Positions 24,064 through 36,000 of a stretch of 64,000 nt of DNA are shown here, piece by piece. The position numbers and the translations under genes are program-made. The notes beneath the pieces are model-generated. The model did not search any database, was not told the origin of the DNA, and worked only from the letters and a program-made list of their open reading frames with translations. The DNA comes from Rhizaria sp. SCN 62-66. Lineage: Eukaryota; Rhizaria, unplaced. How positions within the stretch are numbered: position 1 is the first letter of the stretch; every line of letters starts with the position of its first letter. The DNA lies in contig MEDY01000042.1 of assembly GCA_001724265.1 (NCBI GenBank), positions 124,001-188,000 of the forward strand, read 5' to 3'.

Positions 24064-25554
24064 TCACTTGCTGACGCCGTTGCTGACACTCGCTGCAGCA
24101 AACGCCTTCTCGAGCCTCTCGTGGTACTCCGTGATGGACTGCTCCATTTGTGCACACCGGGCCTTGAGCGCTGTCACGAGTTCTTTGTGTTCCCGGTCGG
24201 CTAGCTGGATCTCGCGGGAGAGAGCCTCGCACGCGTGCAGCGTTTCGGCGACCTGAACTTCGTCGCGGCGCGTCTCCTCAAGCAGCTCGGTGCGCATGCG
24301 AGTCATCTGCGGGGCAGCAAACAAAAGAGGGCAACAAGCACAATAATTGATATCAAAGATAAACGATGTGAGATAATAGACTTAACACATTAATAGAAAA
24401 CAGAGCAAGACATATATTAAGGACATTGCTCTTTTACGTACGGCTTCTATATCGTTCTGGATGCGGAGCTTCTTCTTCTCGAAGCTCTCGGCCGCGTCTC
24501 CAGCGTTGGTATCAGCCGCGCCAAGCTCCTTGGTCACCTTCAGCGCTTCCTTATCAGCCAGTTCCGCGGCCAAGTCGAGTTCAGCAATGCGCGCGCGCGC
24601 CTCGTCGATCATCTTCTCGTAGTTCTGCAGCCGCTCAACGTCGCCGGCGCACTTGCGTGCGCGGTCCGTGCACTGCCGCAGCCGCTTGCTGACCTCTGCG
24701 AGAGCGGTGTTCTTGGACGCGAACTCGGTCAGCTCAGTACTGAGCTGCGCAAGCTCTTGGTTCGACCGCGCAATCTTGACCTCGTAGCCCTTCATTTCGG
24801 CCTGGAGTTTCTCGGGGGACGACACGATCTGCGACTGCAGGAATTGGTGCTCATCCGTCTTAGCCTTGACGTCAGCTTTGAGCTGGCGCATCTCGTTCTT
24901 GCTGGCTTCGACACGCTTGTTCAGCCCGTCGGCCTCGTCGCGGAGCTCGTTACTGCGCTGCTCGAGCGCCTTGACCGTGCGCCGCAGCGAGTCGACCTCT
25001 TTGGATAAGGCGGCCTTGGCGGGCTCCTCCTGCTCACGGTCACGCTTGGCCGCGGCGAGCTCGCTCTCTGCCTTGGCGACCTGAGCGTCGACCTCGGCCT
25101 TGCGCTGGGTGAGCTGGTTGACCTCGCGCATCGCCTCGTCGTAGAGGATGATGTGCTCGTCGTGGAACTTGGCGTAGTTGATCACGCCGCTGATGTTGCG
25201 GATGACGCGCTTGCTGGTTGGCGTGGTCAGGTCGGAGAAGTTGAAGTCGAGGACGCCCACGCTCTTCATCAAGTGAATGATCAGCTTGACGGTGCTAAAC
25301 TGCTCGGAGACGTTCTCAAGGTGGTCGCGCGAGTCGCCCGCGGCAGAGCGTAAAGATGCGGCGCCGGAGTTGGCCGCGAAGTCACTGCGGGTAACGACAA
25401 GCACTTCAGTCAAGCGCTCGTAGATGGGGACGATGGTCGCGTCCGTGGGCTGCATGAGCATCTCGCGCGTGCAGTCAATCTCCATCGTCTGCAGGCACGC
25501 AATAATCTCGTCGATTGACATGATCGGGAAGCCCCAAGGGTTCTCTTTGTTCAT
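24064..25554 (-). CDS. NUF2: Kinetochore protein NUF2 (NDC80 complex), two exons
   Basis: NUF2 pairs with NDC80/HEC1 to couple kinetochores to microtubules. Exons are complement 25554-24442 and 24306-24064 (TGA stop), giving 451 residues, close to human NUF2 (464). The N-terminal calponin-homology part starts NPWGFPIMSIDEIIACLQ and includes SKRVIRNISGVINYAKFHDE, the signature that precedes the coiled coil. The rest is heptad-rich coiled coil, with the conserved IVSSPEKLQ that corresponds to IVDSPEKLK in animals. The ATG at 25554 is used; four in-frame codons upstream lack an ATG. The single intron is phase 0. It is divergent to XPG. Confidence 0.95.
24307..24441 (-). other. NUF2 intron
   Basis: 135 bases, phase 0, GTACGT donor and CGCAG acceptor on the minus strand. 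It joins IQNDIEA to MTRMRTELLEE within the coiled coil. Confidence 0.9.
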
Positions 25555-26025
25555 GGGGCGAGACACTACGGGGACAGGAGCAAAGTGGAGCGAAGTGGGA
25601 CGATGCGGGATGAAACGGTAAGGTCGGGAACGAAAGAGTTTGTGCGTTTTAGAAAGTGTTATATTATTATAAGATATTATATAGAGGGAAATGCTACCCT
25701 ATATTGCCATAATTCAATTTGACGGTCATGTGACGGCGTGGTGGAGTGTTTTGTTCGAGGGCAAAGACAGGCTTTGCCAACGGTCAAAAAGTTGGCCCAA
25801 CCCTGCCCGCCCAAAGGCTGTTCGTGGCCACCAAAGTTCACAATGTAATATACGACATCCCGACCGTTACACATCATTTTGTAGGTATATCCATATTCAC
25901 TCACTCACACGATTTACACTCTGTTTATAACACATCTTGTATAGTCGATATACCTTTCATTATCTTCTGTTTTCCGTCACGTCATTGCCCCTCTCCCAGC
26001 CTTTGCGCTGTGATCGCGCTGCTCG
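25555..26025. promoter_or_regulatory. Divergent promoter region, NUF2 / XPG
   Basis: 470 bases between the two start codons. The middle is strongly AT-rich, with TATA-like sequence near 25660-25685 (TTATATTATTATAAG). No other motif stands out. Confidence 0.45.
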
Positions 26026-29000
26026 ATGGGTGTTAAAGACCTCTGGCGCTTGCTTGCGCCCACAGGCACGCACATTCCTCTCAGCACTTTGGCGCGGCAA
26101 CGCCTCGCTATCGATGCTTCGATGTGGCTCACGCAGTTCATTAAGGCCATGACGGATCCCCTCGGCCAACCTCTTCCCGGCGCTCACATCCAGGGCATGT
26201 TCCACCGCCTCGTACGTCTCACAACATTTCGCCGCAAGAAAACAATCATTTATGTTTAACATGCTACATTTTGCATCTAATAGCAACGACTCCATTTCTG
26301 TTTCTTTTTATCTTTAGTGTTGTTTGTTGGCGTACGGAGTCAAGCCCGTGGTTGTGTTCGACGGCCCCGCGCCCGCGCTCAAGCGCAAGACGCTGCAACA
26401 CCGCCGTCAGCGCCGCGACTCGGCCGCCAACCGCGCCGCCTCGGCCGCAGAACGCATTCTGCTTCAGCGGCTGAGTCTGAAGAAGCTTAGTGACGCGCAA
26501 AAGCAGGCGTCGGTCATCAGCAACGTCGCCGCTACCACTGCTGCTGCTGCTGCTGCGTCTGCCACAGCTAACAGTTCTACAACAGATGCTGCAAGTGCCA
26601 GTTCAGCTAGCGCAGTAATTGGCGCGAGATCCTCTGCTGCTGACACTGCACGTGTCGTTAGCGCCGCGCTTGCTTCTCAGTCGTCTCTCAATAACAGTAA
26701 TAATAACAACAACCGCACTAAGAAGGGCCGCTCCCGCAATGACGGCTCCAGCACTGCCGCGGCAGCGGGTGGTGCGGAGAGGGTGGTGCGCGACATTCGC
26801 GGCCACGTCGTCCGAATGGAGCCAATCAACCCGCGCACGCGCACCGATCCCCGCCACGAGCGTAATAAGCGGCGGCGGGTCGCCATGGGTGCTCTGGAAG
26901 CCATGGCGTACGCGAGCAATGTCAACTCCAACGCCGCTGATGGCGGTGCTGATGCCGATGAGTACCGTGCCGCCGGTGACAACGCCGGTTTGGCGAGTCC
27001 TGGCGTGAGTGTTGATCCGTTTCTGTCGATGCTGACTGGTTCTAGTGTCAATAAAAGCCTTGATCGGTCCAAAAGCGGCTTTGATGGCAACGGCGACAAT
27101 GACAATGAAGACGGCGACGGCATGAACGGCTTTTTCAACAGCGACGATGACGACGACGACGACGCCGGTGACGAAGACAGCGACATTGCATCTGATCACA
27201 GTGACCACGGTAGTGGCAGCGACAGTTAGGACTTCAGCTACAGCGGCACTGACAGTGACGTGGAAGTCACGTACGACGAAGCCGCCCACTGGCGTGACTT
27301 TGAAGCCAGCCTGCGCGATCCCACCTACGTCAGCAACTACAACAACAACAACACCATTATTTCGAATGCTAATAGTGCCAAAACCGTAGAGGGCTTGCCG
27401 TTTCGTAAGTCACGTGCCGCCGCTGTTGCCGCAATGGTTCAGGCACAGTCAAAGAACAGTATTCTGAACAAAGGCTCTAGCTCTAGCGCCAGTGCCAGTG
27501 CCAGTAATAATAATGAGTTTAGTGACTTTGCAGTTGGCAACCACGGGTTGGACGCTGACGACGGCAACGGCTTTGGTGATGACGACGACGACGATGACCG
27601 CAACGGCTTCACGAATACTGACGATGATGATAACTCGACTATTGACAACAAAAACAACGCGCAGTCAAGTCGCACTTTTGGTGGTACTGCCAATAACGAT
27701 GATTTTGGTGCACATGAGCGAGAAGATAATGACGATGACGATGACGTGATGGGTGGTGGTTTCCTCAACTCCAGCGACGATGACGACAATACGAACCTTA
27801 CCACTCGCGGTTATACTAGCAGGTCTTCATCATCTGCTACCGCTTCTGCCACTGCTGCAACGGAAGTTAAACCGCCGCTGTCCGCAGCCGACCGAGAGCA
27901 GCGCCGGTTGCAGCGTGAGAACGCAGAGCGTGACTCCCGTCAGCGCGCGTTGGCTCGGTTGGTTCAGTCCCGTGTCACGCAACAACAGCGCCAACTGCAC
28001 ACAGCATCTCAGCGCACTCTCAACGCGAACAACAACAACGAAGAAGAAGAGGATGAGTTTGCGCTTCATGGCACTAACTCCACCGACGCCGGCTTCGGCG
28101 GCGCGAATACGAGCGCAGCCTCGACTGGTGACCAGAAGGACGACGACGGCGAGGAGTGTTGGCGCCGTCTTATGCGCCGCGCTGAGCGCACTATGCTCAC
28201 CCCTGATGAGCTCGCCTCTCTGCCGCTATCAGTGCAGTTTGACGTCATGGAGCTACAGCGCGATCTCACCAAGCGCGAGACAGGCCGCGCCGTGTATGAC
28301 TCGCTGCGCGCGTCTGCAGTCTCCGCGCCCGGCCAGTTCAGCACGCAGCAGATCTCGCTGTTCCTGGATGCGAGCAAGACCATGGCCGACGTCGATAAGA
28401 TCCGGGCGCAACGTGTCGCGGAGCAGCGGATGCAGTCGGTTGGCGGTGTCGCCGGCGCCGTGCCGGTCGCGGGCGAGGCCGGGCGCGCTTTGCTCTACGG
28501 CACTGTCGACAACGCCGATCTCTTGCTCACAGCTAATAATAACAATAGCAACAACCCGCAAGCAGCCGCGAATGCGACGAAAGCGAGTGCTGAACCGATG
28601 TCGTATGCGAAGCGCGTTGCTGTGAAAAAGCTGCAAGACGCGGCTGCGACCACGCTGGTCGGGTTCGATCACGACGCGATTGTTGCTGGCCAGCTGAAGC
28701 CTCGCTTTCCTGCGAATGCAAAGCAAGGCGGGAACCCACAACAGCAACAGCAACAACAGCATTGGAGGCCAGGTGCCCCTCAGTTTGGCGGCAACACCAA
28801 CAAAAGCAATACGAACAACAAAGGTGGGTTTGGCGATGGTTCCGGGCTTAGCCGGGGACAGAAGAAACGCGCTGCATTCCGCGAACGCTTACTCGACATG
28901 GTGCGCGAGTCAAACAACACCGATAGCGGTAACAACACAAATACGAATGCGACTAGCAGCACTGTAAGTGCTGCGAATATGAGTCGTGGTGATGTGAAGG

Positions 29001-32000
29001 ACAACGGCGCGTGGATGACGGCTGGTGATGACGGCGATTTAAGTACCCTTGGCGGCAATCGAAGTGCTCGCAGCACTAATCAAACGGGTGTGATGAAGGT
29101 TGAGGTTGACCGCGATGGCGCTGAAGTTAAGCCGCATCGCAAAGAAGTGAAGCCGTTGGTTATCGAACAGGGAAGTGCTTTCACCGATGCTGTTGCTAAG
29201 AACAGTGATGCTGGTGAAAGTGGCGTCTGGGACTTGCTTCAAGGCCTTGGCGATGACAGCAATGGTGATGGTAACACGTCATCTGGTGCTAATTTACGCA
29301 CCTATGACAACGATGATGATGATGACGTCTATGGCTTGGACCGTTCTGCTGATAAGGATCATGACGCTGACAGTGAATGGGAGACTGAACCCACAGTTAC
29401 TGCCCCACGCACGAGGAACCCAGTCGCTGTAATGAAGCCGGAGCTTGGAACCACACTCGCTGTAAATGACGCGAATACTGCTGACGCGAATGCAAGTGAT
29501 GAGCAAGATGTGTACGACAACGAGGACGAGATTCTCGCGCAATCAATCATTTTGTCATATCAAAAGCATGTTACGTCCCAGAACACTCCCACAAACAACG
29601 TAACCAACGCAAACAATGCTGAAAGCGCTGACGATGCCGCTGGCTGCACTGGCGCGAAGGACGGCAACAGCGAGAGCGATGGCGACAGTGAGTGGGAGAG
29701 TTCACCTGTTTTCACTGCCAGTGTGGTTACTACCACGGCTAGCCCCGAGCACAGTCACTCGTCAGCTGCTCACAGTCACAGTTTTAGTTCGAGGCTCAAG
29801 AGTGGTGAGATTGAGACGATCACTCTCGACGACAGCTCTGACTCTGATTTTGACTCTAGAAGCAGCTCTAGCAGCAGCGCGCGTGTCAAGCCTGAGCCTG
29901 TACCTGTTGTGAACAACACTGTGACTGCTAAGGCCGGTGCTAGTGCGACAAACGATGATGTCGTAGCTCTATCTGACAGCGATGACTCTGTGACTGTGAG
30001 CGATGCCGAAGTTGCACTCTCTAACATTGTCGACGCACTGAAAACGGAGGCTGCGTCTGTTCCCGCTGTCCCTAACGCAACTGCTGATATGTCAGATTCT
30101 GATCTCAAAGTTAAGCCGCTGCAGGAAGACCAGGAGTCACAGTCACTTTCGCAGTTGCTGTCACAGTCATCATCCTCACAGTCTCAAGGCCCCCCGCCGC
30201 TGTCGCAAGGCCTCTCACAACTGTCCAACGACGAGAAACGTCCGCTCGAACTTAAGCCGCTTGAGCAAAGTGATCAGCTGTCACAGGTCGAGCTCTCGCA
30301 GGGTCCGCCCCCCCTGTCTCAGGGTACTCGCTCACAGTCGCCTAAACGCACTGATATCCCTAAGAACAACACTGGTGTGAGCGCGAGTCACGTCAACGAT
30401 GCGGCCGTGCGTCCAAGCGTTGGAGTCACGATCACGCCTACTGTCGCGGTCACTGCCGCTTTACACTCGGCTCCAGTGCCTTTTGACTCCACCGTAGCAA
30501 GCAGTACCTCAACAACCCTCGATTCCGAAGCCGCCTCAGCAGCAGTGGCAGACAGCCTGAACAGCGCACTCGCCGCCAGCGCCGCGTCCCCGACTGCTGA
30601 CGCGGAGTTCTCGGTCGCAGCCGCAGCGTCGTCGTCACATACACAGTGGGCAGCGCGTGCTTCTCTACCTTTTGCGCCGGAATCACTGGGCGAGTTCCAG
30701 TCCGCGGTGTGGGCCGCGACCGCGGAGGCCGCCGCTGTCGCCCGCGCCGCCGCCACCGCAAGCACCACGGTCACCGACAGCATGATCAAGGACGTGAAGC
30801 AACTGCTGCAGATCATGGGCGTGCCGTACATCGACGCCGCGGCGGAAGCGGAGGCGCAATGCGTGGTGCTGGAGCAGCTTGGGCTCGTCGATGGTGTGGT
30901 GACGGACGACAGTGACGTGTTTATTTTCGGCGGCAAGAGGGTTTTTCGGAACATGTTTGACCGCAAGAAGTACGTCGAGATGTACACGGCCGACGGGATC
31001 GAACGCGATTTGGGGCTCGACCGCGGTAAGTTGCTTTCTATGGCGATGCTATTGGGTTCGGATTACACGCCAGGGATCAAGAACATTGGCAAAGTGAACG
31101 CGATCGAGATCGTCTCTGTTTTCCCACCAGGGCCGGTCGGGCTGGCGGAATTCCGCCAGTGGTGCTACAGCTCAGACTCCTGCGCGAAACCGCCCACGAT
31201 CGACGCCGAACTGCTCCCGACGCTCTCGCCCGCAGACCGCGCCTCCGTGCTGTTGGCGTACCGGAAGGACATGTTCAAGCACCGGCACCGCAGCGCGCGC
31301 CGCCGCTGGCCCGTGCCCGCGAACTTCCCCGACGAGTCGATACTGCAGGCGTACGTCACGCCGACCGCAGACCGGTCGACGGAGAAGTTCAGCTGGGGCA
31401 GCATCGACGCGCCGGCGCTGTCGCGGTTCCTCGCGCTGCAGCTGGGCTGGGAAGGGACCGCGGTCGACCGGGCGCTGGCGCCTGTGCTGGAGGCGCAGAG
31501 GCGGGCCGGCACCGGCGCCGCGGGCGATATCGCGCAAACACGGCTGTTAGCCTACTATGGGCCGAGCGGGAAGTTTTCGAACTTAGCGTCGAAGCGTGTT
31601 ATCAAGGCGGTGCAGTTTCTCGCCGGCGATCGCACGACCACGGTCGCTGCGGTACAGACGCCGCAAGGAGGCGTCACGATCGGTTCTGGTATCACTAACT
31701 ATGCAGACCCCTTTACGGCGACAAACAAGTCTGCGACTGCTAGCGTGAACACTGGTAGCTCTAGCTCCAGCTCTAATGTCAGTGCCAGTGTTACTATGGC
31801 TGACGACAGTGACGAGGATGATAGCTCGAAGAACAACGCTCGCTCTGGCTCAAGCGCGAGTGCGAGCGCAAGTGCTGCGGGCATTGCAATTGATGACGAT
31901 GACGAGGAACTGGACAGCGGCAACCCGTTTGCTAGCCTTGCTGCTGGTGCTGGACACGGTCGCAGTGAGGACGATCCAAACCGTGGCCGAGGCATCGTGA

Positions 32001-32371
32001 CCGTGAACGACTTGATCTTGCGCCACCGTGCCGACTACGCCCTGCGGTTGACGCCGGAGGAGCTCGCTGAGATTGCGGCGATTAGTTCCAAGGGCAAGGG
32101 CAAAGGCAAGGGGAAAGATGCGAAGCGGAAGAGTGCTTTGAAGGCGACGTCTGTCAACGAGCCTGCTGGCAAGCGGAAGCCCCGTGCGAAGAAACAAGCA
32201 GCGCCGCCTGTTCACACTGCAAGTGTGAAGAGTGACGACAACAATGTCGCTGATGAGGAGGAGGAAGAAGAGGAGGACGAAGCTGTTGTTCGCAATGTCA
32301 AGACAAACAGGGGGCGTAAACGCACATTGGAGGACGCTCATGACAATGATGATGACGATGATGACGCGTAA
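26026..32371 (+). CDS. ERCC5: XPG/ERCC5/RAD2 nucleotide-excision-repair endonuclease, with an in-frame TAG
   Basis: XPG makes the 3' incision in nucleotide excision repair. Exons are 26026-26211 and 26318-32371 (TAA), about 2,079 residues against 1,186 in human. The N region starts MGVKDLWRLLAPTG and carries the metal-site aspartates in AIDASMWL and VVVFDGPAPALKRKTLQHR. The I region (about 30780-31640) has MGVPYIDAAAEAEAQC, GVVTDDSDVFIFGG and MAMLLGSDYTPGI, all catalytic signatures of FEN1/XPG nucleases. QTRLLAYY (about 31534) sits where human XPG has its PCNA-binding motif. A long acidic spacer separates N and I, as in XPG but not FEN1 or EXO1. It holds a UIM-like stretch (EDEILAQSIILSYQ) and an SQ-rich cluster near 30130-30345. 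A TAG at 27227-27229 interrupts the spacer, so both catalytic halves need it to be decoded. The C-terminus is basic (KGKGKGKGKDAKRK), a likely nuclear localisation signal. Confidence 0.93.
26212..26317 (+). other. XPG intron
   Basis: 106 bases, phase 0, GTACGT donor and TCTTTAG acceptor. It joins MFHRL to CCLLAYGVKPVVVFDG, reproducing the conserved N domain. Confidence 0.95.
27227..27229 (+). other. In-frame TAG in XPG
   Basis: The frame is open from the N domain at 26318 to this TAG and then, in the same phase, to the true TAA stop at 32371. The residues on both sides (GSGSDS before, DFSYSGTDSD after) share the acidic, Ser-rich character of the spacer. The sequence before it is purine-rich and not like a 3' splice site. 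The nearest upstream GTAC (about 26960) is in the wrong phase to splice it out. Confidence 0.85.
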
Positions 32372-33079
32372 GTTAAACAGTGTTAACATGATCTACATTA
32401 GTTAAAGCTACCACTATTTAGGACGTATAAGAACAACATGGTCAAGAGAGCTGTACAAATGTACTTGTATTAAAAAAGTACATGTAGGAAGATATTTCAC
32501 TTAAGACCTCATCCATGATTACTATTGTTCTGATGCCGTGTTACTTTCACGACATAAATTGTCCATGTACAGTATATCTATCAAGCTTGTTGATATTTTC
32601 TCTTCGTATTGGGGGGACATGGCGCCCATCTATAAGGCTCGATTAATATCTTGTCGGTTCTTGAGCCAAAATGAGAGTTTAATGTGGTTTTCCAAATAAA
32701 ATAAAGTTCTAGTTGCATTTGGTGAACCCACCTTTGTTTGTGATTCATTTCGCGGCGATCAAATATTCTTACTATCTCGATCCGATAAGCGCTTGCGGAA
32801 GCGTGTATTGAATCATTACTCGTGTGTATCACTTGTGTATCAGTGTGAACTATCTTGCTATAGCTATATGGTTACCTTACTATTTAAAAATCATTATTGG
32901 AATGCGATGTGTTTGAATATTACGTTGCGGACACACGTCTTCACCGCGAAGTTGAGGAAGGACTCGTGACGTGCTCCTACAGCTGTTACTCTTGGATACT
33001 TCTCGATAGTTTTCATGTGCAGTATATGTACATGTACATGTACAGGTGTCCATGTGTATATCGTACCTTAGTTGGTTAC
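32372..33079. other. Tail-to-tail intergenic region, XPG / RAD9-like
   Basis: About 0.7 kb of AT-rich DNA with the 3' flanks of both genes. It has AATAAAATAAA near 32694 and a small ATGTAC repeat at 33026-33043. I see no gene in it. Confidence 0.55.
33026..33043. repeat. (ATGTAC)x3 microsatellite
   Basis: Three perfect hexamers in intergenic DNA. The repeat is self-complementary, so it could form a small hairpin. Confidence 0.8.
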
Positions 33080-36000
33080 TCACTCTCCGCCCTCTAGCCC
33101 CTCCTCCTCGCGCGCAAAGCCTGCGCCATGAACCCTCTCCGGCGACTGTGCCCTCCGCATCCTCCCTCCATCATAGTCGTCGTCGTTGTTACCGCCGCGA
33201 CCGCGACCGTGACCGCCACCGTCCTCGTCGTCGTCGTCATCGCGCATCGCCGCCCCACGACGGCCGCCCTCGCCGCCACTGCGGCGCCCTGCCGGCCGCT
33301 GCGAGAGGAGGTTCCGCTGGATCTGAGACGATAGACCGAGTCCGCGCATCAAGCGCCCGTGACCGTGTGCGCCGCGGGCACCGCCGCGGCTGAGACTGTG
33401 GCCGCTCTGAATGTCGTCGTCGTAGTCGTCGTCGTCGTCGTTGTCGCCGCCGCTGTCGTTGTTTTCGTCGAACTCATCGTTCGCAGTGGAAAGGCTGTTG
33501 CTAATGCTGTTGTACGCAGTGTGAACATTACTGGCGTTATCGCCGCCGCCGCCACCGTAATCGCTATCGTCGCCGGCAGAGTCATCGAACTCGTGCTCTT
33601 GCGCGAACAGACCGGCCGACGCGTTCAGAGTCTCACGCGTCTGCTGCAACGTCTGCGGCTTGACTTTCCCGCGGCTTGACGCAGCGATAGCGCTCAGCTT
33701 GCTGGCGCGGAGGGACGCGAGCATACTCGCTTGCTGATCTTCGGCCGACGCAAACTCCTGCTGCTGCTGTTGCTGCCGGAACGGTTGTTGTTGTTGTTGC
33801 GGAGTGGCTAACTTGGCGGCTTGCTGCGCTGCTGAGCTGGAGCCGCGCCGCGTCGTGGGGGTGCTGACGTTCTGCGCCGGACTACTCGCGGCCGAGCCCA
33901 GCAAGCGCCGCGGCGTCAGCACGGCGGCCGCGCGCGACAGCTTACTCGCCGGCGCCGGCGTGAACATCTCGCTCACAGGCACTTCCGCGAGTTTCGATGA
34001 GGCGGCGAGCCCGTCTGGGATTGGCATAAACGGCGATTGGGGCTCGGCGAAGCTGCTGCTGATAGCAGTGCGCGGCGTTGTTGCCGTGGCTGTTGCGGCA
34101 GCGCTGCTGCGGCCGCTGCGGCGACTGCGGACGTCGCGCGGGGACAGCTCCAACTCAGCGCGTGCACTGCTCGCGCTAGCGGTAGCGGGCGTTGTTGTCG
34201 GGGTCGACGGCGCGGCAGCAGCGCGGGACAGGCCATGCGACTGCGGTGCGCCAGAGACAGCGGCGCGGCTGCGTGACGGCGATGTAAGGGCTACGACACT
34301 GGCACTTGCAGCGGAGTCGTCGTCGCCGTCAGTCATCGTGACACCGCCGGTTGTGCTTGCGGCAGCTTGCTTCGAGGGCGGCAACGGGGGCCTCCCCGGG
34401 GCAGTCGCAGTGGCAGCTGCGCCTGCGTTCAGTGCGCGCGGCGACACAAATCCACTTGCACTGCTAGCATCAGGGGCAGCGGTCGCAATTGATGTGGGCG
34501 TTTGTGCTTGAGAGCGCGGCTTTGAGCCAGATGACCGTTGCTGCTGCTGTTGCGGTGTATTGGCAACCGTACTATCTCTCGCAGCAGGAGTCATGCGCCC
34601 ACGGTCACTTGCAGTTTCACTTGCGGGCTGCTCACGGTCACTCATGTCAACAGCAGCACTCGAATCAGTGCTGCTGCTACCGCTAGTCGAAGCAAGACGC
34701 GACCGTTTAGCGACCTGAGCAGCGGCTGCAGCGGTTTCAGCTGGACCTTCAACAGTCTCTTGCTTAACCTCAGTACTACAATCGGCAATCACATCAACAT
34801 TACCGCGAATTGGTGTGCCACGCGTGCGAACAGACTCACGAGCACGTGCGCCGACATCGGCGTTCTTGTCGGCCACGTCTTCATCGTGTTTTCTGTCTCT
34901 AGCGTCGACCGCGGCCACATGGTCCTTGTCAGTTGCACTCTTATCAGTGCTCGCAGCAACGCTCGTATGTGGCACGTGAGGGGCTTGAGGCGTTGTCCGC
35001 ATACGCAACCGACCGGGACTCGCAACTGCACTCACATTCGTCCCAGCACTGGCGCTCGCACTCGAACTCGAAGCGCTGGCGCTAGAGCTGGAGTCAAAGC
35101 TACTGGTCAGAGCGGGGCTCGTCGCCGCAGCAGCAGCAGTGCCCGCGTAAGCGACTGTGCTGGCGGTGTGGAGAGGACTACGCTGCATGAGCGCCGGTGC
35201 GCGCTGTCCGGCCAGAGGGCCCTGGACTGGCGCTGCCACTGCCATCGCCATCATGCCTGTCCCGTGAGCCCCCGCCGCCGCGCCCATCCCCGGCCGTCCC
35301 ATAGTAACCGGCACCGGACCCCTCGGGTGACCGTGGGCAGCGGCGGCGAGGTGACCGTGAGCAGAGGCGGCAGCTGATGTGGGTGACTGGAGTGGGAGCA
35401 CGCCCACCGTCGCCCTCTCAGTCATCTTCTCGACCGTGACATCGACATACTGCGGAATCACTTCGCTCACTTCGACGTTCCAGCGCGTCTTCCGGTCCAA
35501 CAACCGTGCGCGACGGGGCGCGATCGCCGCGTCACAGCGAAGTGAAGCCGCCTTGGCCGAGCGCACGGGGCACTTAGACTCGCTAAGGGCGTCCTCGAGG
35601 GACCGCGGCGGACGCAGCGGGTCAGGATAAGCGGTTGTGGCGTTGTCGGGCACTGGTGACGGAAGCGTTGAGTATGACACCACGACAGGCGGGCGCAATG
35701 GCATCAAAGAGACCTAAAAAAAAAAGAAACAGTCAAACACGAAAAATAAAGGTTCTCTGAGTTAGATAAAGTGGATAGTGCATCGATATGAAACGTGTCA
35801 GGGGTTGAAAAAAATAATTTAAGAATGCATGAACGTGAACACATAGACGTACCCAGCCGTGGGGAGCAAGCTTGGCTGCAAGTTTGCGCGTCACAGCGCT
35901 CTCTTGCTTGCTCGCATCGATGATACCACCATCGACTACAATATCATTACTGTCGTCAACACCATCTTCGTCGTCAGTATCAGCATCGCTATCAAGACTC

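Noticed and set aside
27183-27226. SQ- and Asp-rich spacer before the XPG TAG as sign of a pseudogene
   Set aside because: Acidic spacers are normal in XPG, and both catalytic halves are intact with no other stop or frameshift.
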